DNA of 64,000 nt, from positions 18,042,001 to 18,106,000 of the forward strand of contig OX387203.1 in NCBI GenBank assembly GCA_947561715.1, written 5' to 3'. Below are positions 19,889 to 31,238 of this stretch, one piece after another; position 1 is the first letter of the stretch, and every line of letters begins with the position of its first letter. The translations under genes and the position numbers were made by a program. The notes beneath the pieces were generated by a model. The model had not been told where the DNA came from and did not search any database. It worked only from the letters and a program-made list of their open reading frames with translations. Source of the stretch: Ascidia mentula (taxonomy: Eukaryota > Chordata > Ascidiacea > Phlebobranchia > Ascidiidae).

Positions 19889-21526
19889 TTACATGGTTTT
19901 ATTCAACAAAGCGCGTTTCTTCATCAAAAGAGATTTTTTCGCTGGTTTCTTGCAAGTTTTCGCGGAAGTTTCGCGTTTTCTCTTTAGTTTGGGTGTGGCA
20001 AGGTCCGCCTTTTGATTGGCTGCTTTACCGCTAGCACCTCCCTGATTGGTTGAACTGAGGTCGTTTAGCGCCGCCTCTTTTTGACTGTTGTTGGTTGGCG
20101 ATTCCCCTCGGCTTTTCTCATTTGATGTATCGTCACGGTCTGATAAGCGCACTGACCGCTTCTTGACCTTTGCCGATTTAGGCGGAGTTTTAAATTGAAT
20201 TTCATCATCGTCCAAATCCACCACCATCTCTGTACTGACATCTAGCGGTTTGGAAACTTCTCTGTACTGACATCTAGCGGTTGGTGATAGTTGATTCCGC
20301 TGCAAAATAAATGCAACCATAGTTTTAGTTAATACCATTTAATGCATTTGGTGGATGTCAAACCTCAATGAAAAACACAAAACTCACTGACAGAAGAAAT
20401 GAAAAGTGATATGTGCACTTATAGGTGCCTGGTTTTCATATTTCCTGCGTGGCAGCAATATTGGAATGATATAATTTTTTTAAACAAACATAATTCACGG
20501 ATTATGAGGAAGACATGTATTTAACCTATGTAGTTTTTGCGAATGTTGAGATTTCAGCTGGCGTTTGGATATTTTGTGCCACTGTTATCCCGCAATGTCT
20601 TGTGCTTTGACCCAAATCAAAAGAAATGATGTAAACGCTTTGTTTTTAGATGCCTTGTTGAATTGTTGCAAGTTGATAGCTGGACAGTTGGTTTAAGATC
20701 AGGCAAAAGTTATGGGATTTCCTAAAGGAAAACATAATTTTGGGCCGGATTTATTCACCTTTAGTTTCTGTGTCGTTCTTAGGAAGTTTTCGAACACAAG
20801 GTTTCCAGTCTTTTTTCACTCCAAGCTAAAAGAAAATAAATATTAACCAGGGTTGCATAATAACGAGAAACCAACAGCCAGCATTGGCTAACTTTATGTC
20901 AAGGGTTCAATCCACATTAATTGTCGAAATTGTAAATTAAAACACAGTTGGCAAGGACAATGTTTTATCGATAAACATATACTAAACATAAATGCAATTT
21001 CAGTTATATGCCAAAAATTCTCAACGTAGCTAACATTGTATACATATCTTGTTTTTTGTTTTAACAAATATTTTCATTCAGGTTCTTGTTACTGACGAAA
21101 ACTTAAATATGGATGCACATTGGAGAAATCCACAAATGTAGTAACCACATAACTCACATTTGTGATGTCATAATCAACCCCTAACTCCTTTAGTTTCTCC
21201 TGCAATTTATTTGAAGTCTTCTTTTTTCTTAGTTCTCGCTTCAAAACCTAAACAAACATAAAATTTCAATGTTTTTTGTTTAAATTTTCGCAAACATTTG
21301 CAAACAAACATAAAAAAGAGATATAATATTACCAAATTACACAATATTAAATTTATTCAATAATTGACAAAATAGTTACAACCGAAAAGCATTCTTACAT
21401 TTTTCGGTTCCATTTTTGGTTTGTTGTAACTGTTTATAGCTATTTTTCTTGTGGATGGTTTATAATACATTCTGTCAGATCCTTTGAAAGTTTCAGGGTG
21501 AAGTTGATCTTTCGGGATTACTTCGC
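19889..21526 (-). CDS. Lysine-rich, probably nuclear protein (unrecognised), four exons in view, one junction unresolved
   Basis: Exons on minus: 21399-21526 (KGSDRMYYKPSTRKIAIN), 21158-21247 (VLKRELRKKK, LQEKLKELGVDYDITN; coiled-coil-like), 20759-20825 (LGVKKDWKPCVRKLPKND), and 19889-20299 with stop. The last exon is acidic (VVDLDDDEIQF), then Ser/Asn/Gln-rich, and ends in basic clusters (PKLKRKRE, KTCKKPAKK, MKKRALLNK) typical of nuclear localisation signals. The first two junctions are in phase 0. The third exon ends in phase 1, but the long frame of the last exon needs phase 0, so an exon is missing or the frame is disrupted. No ATG found, so the 5' end is unknown. Confidence 0.5.
20227..20290. 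repeat. 32-bp tandem duplication inside the last exon of the Lys-rich gene
   Basis: A block beginning TCTCTGTACTGACATCTAGC occurs at 20227 and again at 20259. The 32-base offset is not a multiple of three, so the same DNA is read in two frames (TARCQYRE and KPLDVSTE). Confidence 0.85.
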
Positions 21527-21989
21527 CTGGCAACGATAACGTAACCAAAATTTAAACCAAAGTATTGGAAGCAATTGTTGAGTGGGGCAGTTGGGAGTTA
21601 AAATCTTTACTAATGCTTGACCCAGGACTCCTTAAAGAAGGCTGTATAGTCAGTTGGGGTAATTATCAAACAGTTAAAGTTGTGGGGTAATTAGTGGACG
21701 CCACCATAGAAAAAAAACTATGGTTCCCTCAAACTTAATCTTGTGCACATGGTAAGCTGGAAGCCTCCCATAGTTAAAAATACCATGTGTTATTTCTTCT
21801 GTGAAACACTGATTAAAATATAATGTTTTTGTGAGATGCTTTTTTTGCAAGTTTTTTCAAAAATTTGTGAAAATTTAATATTATTTTTGAGATTTAATAT
21901 TTCTTTTTGGAAACACTTTCAGGTAAAGCCATGAAGTTTCCAATGAAAGTTTTATCAAACCTCTGTCTAGTTTGTACTCTTAGAAAAAT

Positions 21990-22044
21990 GTGTCCAGTAA
22001 TTACCCTAAATGCATTTCTGCATGTTGGGGTAATTGTTGGACAC
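21990..22044. repeat. Inverted repeat in the pogo-type element
   Basis: GTGTCCAGTAATTACCC at 21990 is the near-complement of GGGGTAATTGTTGGACAC ending at 22044, with a 20-base spacer. Probably a subterminal protein-binding arrangement. Confidence 0.75.
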
Positions 22045-22207
22045 TGAAACCGTGTTTGATTATCATTGTTTAACAGGTTTATTGAGAAATTTCTGTATTT
22101 TTGTGAATGACAATGCCTAGAAAATACATAAATAAGTCAAGAAAGCTGTGGAATGACAGGAGTTTGCTTGTAAAGAAAGCAAATTAGTAGGAACAGGCAC
22201 AAAGAAA

Positions 22208-24362
22208 TTGGCAGAAAAATATGGAATTCCAAGATCGACCATTCATTTCCACATATCTTTGCAGAAAAATAAAAAGCAGGTTACAGGGCAAGGATCTAAA
22301 TCAGTTTTTACAGCAAGTGAAACAGCACAACTAAAACAATGTATTGTAGATTTAGTAAATAGTGGATTTGCACCCAGCATGAAAGATGTTAAAGGAAGTT
22401 GTTTAAAGTTACATACAGTACACCGATAATTATGTAGCTAAACACAGGCTATCTTACAAAGGTGCCCCTGGTTGTCCAGGGCCAGATCGGATGACCAATT
22501 TTTTATCCAACAACAATCTTTCGTTGAAGGAAGTGACAAAGCTTAGCACAGCCCGCTATAAGGAAACGAAAAATCCTTTTAGTATCCATCAATACTTTGA
22601 CCTATTGAAAAGCTGCTTGGGATTGAGGAAAGGCCAGATTTAATATGGAATGCAGATGAATCAGGTCTACCACACGAACCAAGAAAATGTCGTGTATTAT
22701 CTGAAAGAGGACAAAAGACTCTCCAAATTGTTCCAGGGTCAGACCGTGAAAACACCACAGTCATGGCAGTCTGCTCTGCAAGTGAGAAGAAAATACCACC
22801 ATTAATAGTTTTTCAAGGTCAGCAGGTTCAAACAACAGGACGACCACGAATTTCAGCAAATGCACCTAATTATCCATGGATTTATGCAAATAAATCTGGT
22901 TGGATGGACAGTGACGTGTTCTTTAAATGGTTTGAACAATTTGAGCAGGTGACAAGGACTTATGAAAACGTATGCATATATCATAGGCTAAATTTTACGA
23001 AAGTATGAGTAACTTTAAAGTGTTGCATCCTTTTATACTGTAGTTCTTATTCCCATCAAACATAAACACATCATAACCTTTAACTTTTAGACTGATGACA
23101 GTGAGCCAGAGCCAAGATTGCTCATATATGATGGCCATCTATCCCATTTGCGGTGTGGGACAGTAGAGCATGCTCGCATAATGTGACATTCCGAAAACTG
23201 CTACCCCATACAACTGAGCTTCTACAACCACTGGAAGTTGCAGTTTTCAAATCTTTAAAAGAAAATTTGGGTGAAGAGCTATTTAGACGACTCAGTTCTA
23301 AGGAAAGATTAACCAAGGCAGGGTTTTGCACATTGCTTTCAAGTGATGCAGTGTGGGAAAGGGCTTTCTCTGTGGAAAACATCAAAAGTGGCTTTAGAAA
23401 ATGTGGCATTATCCCATTCAACCGGGATATACCCAGGGCATCGCTTTGATCCCAAATTAAAACAACGATATGATGCTTGGTTAGATGGTGGAAGGCTGCT
23501 AATAACTGCAGATGAAATTGATAATATTGTTTCCAAGAATAAAGCAGAAGAAGAAGCATTCAATATTGAAGATAATATGCCATCCTGCAGTTCTTCAACG
23601 ACTGGGTTTATTTACCAGGGTAAACCAGGCAGAGTGGTATTATATTTTATTCCAGAGGATGCACATGAGAATCTTGTGGAGTTTTCCAGTTCTAACACCA
23701 GTCTGTCAGAAATCTCACCAAGACAACCCAGTCCTTCTACGAACTTCAAAGAGGTTTTTCTTAAGCGATTGCATGACAGGCCAACTTCAACGCCAAAGCA
23801 GGGAAAACGGCGGAAGATCGACCCATATTGATCAATAGTGACTTCAGATGACCAGTTTCAAAAGGCCATAGATCAGTCACAAAAGAAATCAAATAAAAAG
23901 GTAGCCAAGAAAATTGCATCAAGTGATAGCGAGGAAGATGCAATGCTGGTTTTAGAGAGTGAAGGGGAATTAGAGTTGCAAGACAGTGATGATAATATTG
24001 AAGAACCAGTTAGACCAGAGATGGCTGTATTTCCACCCGGCACAGAAAGACAAGGTTACATTCATTTGAGAAAAGTTTGGCAGGAAATTAATTTACCAGT
24101 GGCAGAAACAGATATTCAAGGAAAATTTTTTGCTGGTATTTTTCATTCTGATGAAAGAAGAAAAATCTGTTCATTGGAAAATTTCTGTACATTTGACAGA
24201 GACAGTGACAACTTCCTGGCATATGACATCATTGCTGGCCCTCTTGAGGTAACTGCCATGACAGGCCATAAATGGCAAGTTGACGACTACCCAAAAATTA
24301 AAGAAACCTTCAATAAAGTGGCAAAACTGGACAGAAAATATGAATATATTTACCAGTCTTAA
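22208..24362 (+). pseudogene. pogo/Tigger-type DDE transposase pseudogene
   Basis: A helix-turn-helix psq-like start (EKYGIPRSTIHFHI) is followed by a DDE domain with the first Asp in IWNADESGLP and the second in LLIYDGHLSHL. The family's usual LLQPLEVAVFKSLK segment follows at 23218. Frame changes are needed near 22410, 22608, 23182 and 23430, and an in-frame TGA at 23829-23831 interrupts the C-terminal region, which stays open to 24362. A GT-AG intron with phase 0 (about 22969-23090) splits the DDE domain. The acidic C-terminal part (SSDSEEDAMLVLESEGE) is typical of such transposases. Not functional as it stands. Confidence 0.75.
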
Positions 24363-24430
24363 ATACGAGGAAAATGTGATATATTTCGTTGTTTTGTGTT
24401 CGTTTAAATTTGTTGGTTAAATAAATCAGA

Positions 24431-25692
24431 ATTCACAAATTGAGTGTCGCGTAACAAACGATTTCTCTAATACGGGCGATTCTTCTTCTGGGCGTCGCGT
24501 GGTTAGCATCTCTGTTACAGTGCTGTGAGTTATCGGGATCTTGACTAGTGGCGTTTGGTATTGTTTTTAATCGTTTTAGTTTAACACGACGTCCAATAAG
24601 TTAAATCAGCCTGGCTTACTTTTGCTTTGTGGTGAGCCGTTATTGCAGGGTTCTGGGCAGTATCAGAATTAGGGAGGCAGCTTTGTGAGAAGTACCGAAT
24701 TAGGTTAAAGGGTTAATTGGGAATTAACATCGCCACCCAAAAACATCTAACCACCGAATTGCAAAGCTGCCGAAATAATTCCGCAACAATAGTGAAATAC
24801 AATACACAAATACACCGCTGCACATAAGTTATTTGAAGTTGAAAACTGGAAGTCTTTATTGACGCCATACCTTCAAAGGTTTAACTGTAAACAGCGCGGT
24901 AGAAATCCTATAGGTGGTAAGGTTATTGATTCACAATATGTACAAATTGCAATAATTTGCTTTCGCAGAGAAATAGACAAAATCTAACCGAGGGTCGGAT
25001 TCCTCTACAGTTATTGAGCAAGTCCAACTCAGGTTTATTATTTAAAACTTCACGTAATTTTTTACTTCTGCAAAATTTTTTTTTCACGAGACCAAACAAT
25101 ATTGTACAAACGCAACAAATTTTGATGCGACTTCATTTATATTTGTTGATTAAACCTGTTGTAACGTCTACTTCAGTGCTCCTGGTGGGCACAGACGTCG
25201 ACTCCGGTGCATCAATGATATTCAAAAACGCGCCTACTAGGTCCCAACTACAGGTTTCTTCCCACTAACACTACACACAAGGTTCCAACAGTTTATTTGT
25301 ATAAACAAAGCCCTTGCTGGCTTCAATTAGTAGAATGTAGTTACTTCAATAAACTGGCGGAGGGTTTTCTAAATGAAATATCAGGCCATGAGCAGAATAG
25401 AAAAATGCCGGTTTCAACAACATAACACTCGACATGATGGCGCTGTTTAGACTGGAATTTACAATTTGGAGACAAAGTAGACAAAACAGTAGTTTACGAT
25501 CTAACACCTGGGACTAATCAGCATCAATACTAAACGCATTTCATGTAGGTGTCTTCAATCCCAGTACTAACGTTGCTTTGCACATCCGTGTTTACATAAT
25601 CCGGTTGCTTGATGACGTCATAGTTGTGAGATTTATAATTTTTATGTTGTCTTTTGGAACCTGTTTAGTTTCGAAAAGATGCCGATTATACT
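24431..25692. other. Intergenic stretch with a second LTR-boundary-like motif
   Basis: GTGGTGAGCCGTTATTGCAG at about 24629 resembles 3241 and the primer-binding region at 5581. No coding exon supported; the open frame 24957-25268 has no recognisable features. Confidence 0.35.
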
Positions 25693-27445
25693 TTAGGTAA
25701 ATTCAGAATAAATTCGTATAAATAACCTACTCGGTACATGTAGTTGCTCACCAGACATATTTCCCGTTTCAAGGTTGGTTTGGTCATCAACTCTAAAATG
25801 AACAAAACAATGGCTTGCATAAATTCCAATTACAAACGAACCAAAAAAAGAGTAGCATAAGAACACATGAACTTACGGTTGTTTTTGACGTGACCTAAAG
25901 CGGTTGATTGCAATGATAACAGCACCAATTGTAATGACGTTAAGTACAATCAAGGTAATAATCATGCTCGTATTGTCCTTTATACGTTGGATTGCATCTG
26001 ACAAACCTGTGAGAATTTCTGCCAAAATATAAACAAAGCTGGTATGCGAAGGAATTGTAATGGAGTAATGACAAAAGTTGGCTCACGAATGGAAGTAGGG
26101 GAGTTTGGGTTTGACTCCGTTCCGACGCTTGTTGCTAATTTTGGATGTGTAATGAATGCGTAGGTTGTTACGTCACTGGTTGCTGAAGACGTGGTTGTTG
26201 CTGTAGTCTTAGCAAATGCTGCTGTTTTTGTTGTTGTTGAGCTTGCTGCCACTGGTTGAAAGGTTTAGCCGATATGTTAAACAAATATACAACATTGTAC
26301 AGTAATTTAATGGTTCAACCGTTTTTATGTAGCATTTAGTTTCTTTTGCTATTTCCACAGTTATGTAAATTTGCAATTTTGCATTTATTCGACAGTATCT
26401 CTTTTGTAAATATTGAACATTCTTAACTTGTTCCAAATGTCAAGGTAGCTTGTTGATTACCATAACTGTGCATTGAGGCTAAGGCAAGAAGTACACGCAA
26501 CGTATCTTACCACTGGGGACTCCATAGTAAATGTATCTTGGCACATCCCATTATGGAAACGGGGCAGCAACCCCAGTCCACATTATATTTTAATAAATGC
26601 TACGGGGATGTTTTACAAAATTACTATAATTTCTATAGAGATACAAACCACATGTTGTTATAGCGCCTACATTGTGGAATTCTTTCACAAATGTATCTCG
26701 ATTGATGTGAGCAAGGAACATCTCTCCATTTTTATGTTGGATCAAGTTCGTAAATCCATCCCATTATCACACAATCCTCATTTCCACCAATGTTGTTTGG
26801 TTCGCCAGTAAACCACTGTCCATTGTCAGCACTTGATCCATCCCGCCACCGAAATGTGTGTGTAAACGAAACTCGTGTTGCTCCGATGTAGAATGAGAAT
26901 GGAAACCCTTAACGTTATTTATCAAAATAATTTTGAGCCGATCAAAACTTTAGACCACAAGAAATGTTCGCTTCATTAATGAGTTTCAAATTAAAATAAG
27001 TTTGGCTGTAAAGTAACCACGATGGTGAAGATTTTTGCTCACAATTGCTCACAACTTGTACACAAAAATTACCTATTTTGAAACATCAGTGACTGCGGTA
27101 TAAAAATTTTCCTATCTTTACTCAAACACATGCAAAGAACAAGCATCATACATAGATCTACAAGAAATTTTACGAAACCAAAGTAAAACTTTTCTTTACC
27201 AAAGAAGAGTTAATGATCATCGCATTACCTGTTACTGTCCCAAGCTTTTCCACCAGGAAGTTAAATATGTTTGTTGTTTTAACATTAGCGAGATGTGCAT
27301 TGTGTGCAGCGCATGCAGTTTCAGCTTCTGTGTGTGAATTAACTTTGGATCCGATCAAATATTCGTGGAAGTCATCCAACTTGTACCAAGTTTGTCCACA
27401 AACAACAGGTAGAAAATTTACAAATAATATAACAAGCAATCTCAT
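25693..27445 (-). pseudogene. Membrane C-type lectin gene, five exons, with an in-frame TAA in the lectin domain
   Basis: Exons on minus: 27229-27445, 26671-26907, 26087-26251, 25877-26018 and 25693-25792. Phases match (1, 1, 1, 2) for 287 codons including stop. Signal peptide MRLLVILFVNFLPVVCG; lectin domain from WYKLDDFHEYL with sugar-site motif GEPNN, NEDC and KWRDVPC; Ser/Thr-rich stalk (AASSTTTKTAAFAKTTATTT); TM helix MIITLIVLNVITIGAVIIAI; basic RFRSRQK and a short cytoplasmic tail ending in TAA at 25693-25695. EPN points to mannose-type sugar binding with calcium in this family. The codon just before KWRDVPC is TAA (26732-26734, codon 131), where the paralogue at 31 kb has Tyr. A single substitution explains it: pseudogene, null allele or sequence error. 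Confidence 0.7.
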
Positions 27446-28690
27446 TGCTGGTTGTATTGCCGGTCTAATTTAATTGCATAAACGTTTTAAGTGTCGCTAA
27501 AACCGATGGGATTATATTGAATATGTTTCTTTTTTCCCTCACTCCATCAATTTGTTTCCAGTGACGCAATCATTCCTAATAAAATGATAGAACGGCGCCC
27601 TTGAAAGATGTTGACGTTTTTTTTAGATGAATCCGCTCACGTTATAAGCTGATTCGTTTATATCACTGCTGCACAGTGGTATATGCGGTAACAAATTTCC
27701 ACGAGTAAGTTTGCAACGCCCCCAAGAACAACAAATCGACGCGTCATATGGAAACTCCGCAAGGAAATTACCAAAATATCTGTAAGTGAGCAAACCTTTT
27801 CGGTGTTCGACCGATGTAGAAGGAAAAAAACTTACGATAACTCGAACTAAGTCTGCTCTCACAACCACCATAAAATGTTACAGCGTGTTTGAGTTTAAAT
27901 TTATGTCTACAAGTTCAAGAGTCTCAGTGATATTTTAACAGTACCCAGTATTTTAAAACCACCACTGTAAATGATTATCTGTTTCCACACCAGAACATCT
28001 GGTTATAAAGGCTATGCTGCCATATAGTGTAGCTACTACCTTAACACATCTTCTTCTATTGTTATGAGGTATCATATTGTAAGTGAAAATACACTGACTA
28101 ATGACAACGCAAGCAGTGGGTTGAACAGGTGGGACAAGTCATGCGGGAAATTGACATCATCCTAAACTGGAATTGTGACACTAACTCACAATTACGCCTC
28201 TAGCTTGAAACTTTGCCAGAAAGTTTGGGCGATCTAGATATGTTACTCAATTACATAGGATCACCTGACTGAGGAGAGGTTAACCCACGTTATGTTTTAC
28301 CTCCATATTAACCAATTCTTACTTGTTTTGTGATGTCATAATTGATAGCTGCATGAGTTGCTAGTTTCGGGATACTCACCGACCAGGTAACCGTGGGGTA
28401 CGACTACGTCTCAGGCCTCGCACCCAAGGGATCCGACTGAGTCTCGATGGTAATTCGGCCTCGTAGGCAACTTGCCTTGTCTATCTTAAGGTTACTGTTG
28501 GAGTCAAATAACTCCTTTACACAAGTCTGTGCGTCTTCTAAATAGTCTAACTCCCGACTAAACACATACATCCACCAAGCTTTAAACCAGTTGTTACTAA
28601 ATCCGTTCAAGACCCTAACACGGCAACAGCAATATAGCTTGATTAGCGAAATGCCCTAAATAGGTTATTTATGTTTTGGTGGACTTTGTT
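27446..28690. other. Intergenic region
   Basis: No supported exon. Open frames at 27623-27871 and 28404-28610 (minus) have no domain or splice support. Confidence 0.4.
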
Positions 28691-28759
28691 TTTCGATTAA
28701 CTAAAAGTAGTTACCAATATGGCTTCAATAATCAAAGGCTCTTCTGGCAAAAAGAAAAA

Positions 28760-28811
28760 CTTGTTTGGACGACGTTTCGGTGGTTATTCAACAGACCTTC
28801 ATCAGGACAAG
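28760..28811 (-). ncRNA. Penelope-associated hammerhead ribozyme motif
   Basis: Minus strand: CTTGT, C, CTGATGA, stem II arms AGGT and ACC, CGAAAC, GTC, then ACAAG. Distal stem I is CTTGT/ACAAG (five pairs), with C-G next to the core. Stem III is minimal (ACGT), as is typical of Penelope hammerheads. It lies downstream of the endonuclease frame, where such motifs are expected. Confidence 0.6.
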
Positions 28812-29001
28812 CGAAGTAAAATAAAACGCCAACACGGCGATAAATAGCAACGCGTGACAAAAAAGGCGAAAAAGAGCGAAAAAAAGGACAAAAAAAGCTG
28901 AAAAAAAAAGCGGAGCACAAAGAATTTAAAATACGCGCCAACAAGGAACGAGATATCAGGGTCTAAAGCACAGTGCCATGTGGTACGCAGGACCATCAGG
29001 T

Positions 29002-30715
29002 TTAATCAGGGGGCGTGTCGCGCAGACCGTTTATCAAATGACGATAAACGGGTGGAAAAAAGGTTTCCCTTTTGTCATTAAGTGCAGATTCATGTCCATT
29101 TATATGCACAGACTCCAATGAACATTCTCTTGTACTTGTCCTTTTCCCTGTCCAGAATTGTTGTATCTTTAAAATTAACCATGTGCCCTGTTTCTGCTAC
29201 ATGTTGCGACAGTGCCGTCCTTGTAAATTTCTTGGGCTTGACGACATCCCGCTGATGCTCCTTTAATCTTGTCCGTAAGGCGCGACCCGTCTCGCCAATA
29301 TACACCTTCTCACACTCTCCGCAGAGGATGCGGTATATCACACCCCCAGCATCTAGCGCGCCTCCAGTGCGATCTTTGGGATACGAGACCAAGGAGCGTA
29401 ATGTGACTGAACGACGCTCGAACACCAGGATGGAAAAATCCTCCAGCAGTCTCTTCAAGGTCTCCGAAAGTCCTGGAAAATATGGAAGAACAACCACACC
29501 CGCGGAGGGCCTTTTGTCGCATTTAGGCAGGGATGCATGGTTTCGTCGCAGAAAGGAGCTTGGGTAACCATTCCTTAACAGAGCATCCCGCACACTACCC
29601 GCCTCTTGTTCTCGGGCCTTTTTCTCTGTAACCAGATTCTCCGCTCTAGCGTATAGTGCACGCACTACAGCCCGCTTGTGGTATATAGGGTGCGCTGAAC
29701 TGGATAGATATCTGTCAGAATGCGTCGGTTTTCGGTAAACACTCGTGCGTAGGGACCCACGGTTTTCCCTTTGAACAGCAACATCTAAAAACGATAAAAT
29801 CCCACCATGCTCAACCTCCATGGTGAACTTAATGCTCGCTTCGATCGAGTTGAGGTTCTCAAGCAGCGATTCCACGTAGTCGCGATGCACAACCACAAAG
29901 GTATCGTCCACGTAACGTCGCCAAAGTGGGGGACTCGAAAACGTTGACAACGCTCTTTGCTCGACGGATTCCATGACTATGTTGGCGACCACAACTGAAA
30001 GCGGAGACCCCATGACTGTACCAAAAATTTGCTTGTAAAATTCACCTTTGAACGACAGGTAGGTGGCGTCCAGACAGAGTTGAATGCATTCCACGATCTC
30101 CGGTAGTGGCCACGAACAACTTGCCTCCAATGCCTCATCTCTCTGCAGTCTTTCTGCTGCCACTCCCACCGCCAACTTCACCGGTACGTTTGTGAAGAGA
30201 GAGACGACATCAAATGATACCATTACCTCCTCCTGCTCCACGCTCAATTCTTTAATCTGTGCTGCAAAATCGATAGAATTCCGGACGATCTCATCCGTCG
30301 CACCCACAAGGGGGGCCAAAATACGGGCCACATGTTTAGCAAGATTATACGTGGGAGATCCAGGAACGACACAATAGGCCTAACTGGAACCCCAGGCTTA
30401 TGAATCTTTGGATGACCATAAAGACACGGCTTCCGCCCATCCGTGCTATGCAACTCGAAAAACTCCCTTACTGATAACACTTGCTTGTCCCTGTGTAAGC
30501 GACCAACCATTGCATTAACCTTTTGTTTAACAATGTGACCGGGATCCCTCTTCACCTTGCGGTAGGTCTTTTCGTCAACCAACATTAACTTAAGCTTGTT
30601 CTCGTAATCCCATCTATTCATAACCACCGTCACATTTCCTTTGTCCGCAGGGAGTATTACAATGTCATTATTATATACGTATCTGGGGATGCTGTTAGAA
30701 TCTGTTGTGTTGTCG
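29002..30715 (-). pseudogene. Penelope RT with GIY-YIG endonuclease, frameshifted
   Basis: From 30715 down: NDIVILPADKGNVTVV, YGHPKIHKPGVPVRPIVSF, a one-base frameshift at about 30362, then RT motif A (VSFDVVSLFTNVP), motif B (GTVMGSPLS), catalytic YVDDTF (motif C), and the endonuclease with VIYRILCGECEKVYIGETGR and the paired His of LSQHVAETGH. The main open frame is 29090-30331 and extended slightly upstream. A second frame change near 29120 would extend the C-terminus to TAA at 29002-29004. RT and a C-terminal GIY-YIG together are diagnostic of Penelope-like elements. The N-terminal RT part is missing. Confidence 0.85.
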
Positions 30716-31238
30716 TAACTTCTTTTGTCGTTTTCTCCAGCACGATTTCAGTTGTTTGTTGGGGTTGTTGTACTTGCTAAAAGGTATGTAATTAAAAATT
30801 AAACAATATGTTTATGTAAGGCTCCTTACTTGCTCACACCAATATGTTGTTACGTTTAAATATTCCTGAAAACATTTTGATTTTATATATCAATGTAAGG
30901 CAATTTAATTGTAACAAACTAACTTAAAAATGGCAATAAATTCTGTTCGTCTCACAGTTACGACCTGTGAGGATGAGTAAAAATATTTATATATTTTATT
31001 TAAACTTTGTCCGTCTGCAGATACCTACTGATATCCGTTGACAAATATATCCCGAAGTAACATTGCATTCCGTACTTCTCCACTTGTATTCTGAATCAAA
31101 AAAAGTTAATGAACCCATCATCACACAACACTTGGATCCTGTTGCGATCGGTTCCCCTGTTGCCCACTGTCCATTGACAATATTTGAAAAACGATGCCCA
31201 CTTATAGTTGCTTGTTGCTGCATCCCGTTTAACGACCT
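30690..31238 (-). CDS. Second C-type lectin gene fragment: lectin exon and Thr/Gln stalk exon
   Basis: Exon 31029-31238 (phase 0, 70 codons) encodes the C-terminal half of a C-type lectin domain: NGQWATGEP, SKCCVMMG, YKWRSTEC, SGYICQRIS, donor ATCA|GTAGGT. After an intron, the TTTTAG acceptor at about 30779 opens a Gln/Thr-rich exon (QVQQPQQTTEIVLEKTT) that runs into the Penelope element. The sugar-site triplet is EPI, not EPN, and the WND motif is changed, so classical calcium-dependent sugar binding is doubtful. No signal-peptide exon was found upstream, and no TM exon beyond the insertion. Probably a paralogue of the 25.7-27.4 kb gene, broken by the insertion. Confidence 0.6.

Larger units (their letters stand above)
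21650..24430 (+). mobile_element. pogo/Tigger-type DNA transposon, inactive
   Basis: The left part carries iterated GGGGTAATTA-type sequences (21655, 21687, 22027) and an inverted pair at 21990-22044, likely transposase binding sites. The decayed transposase follows and AATAAA lies at about 24420. No matching right-hand terminal repeat was found, so the right end is lost or unrecognised. Confidence 0.6.
28690..30715 (-). mobile_element. Penelope-like retroelement, 5'-truncated
   Basis: The minus strand carries the RT and GIY-YIG endonuclease pseudogene, a pyrimidine-rich 3' region and a hammerhead motif at 28760-28811. The 5' end is cut within the RT N-terminus, next to a lectin-type stalk exon. 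Ends are approximate and no target duplication could be defined. Confidence 0.75.
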
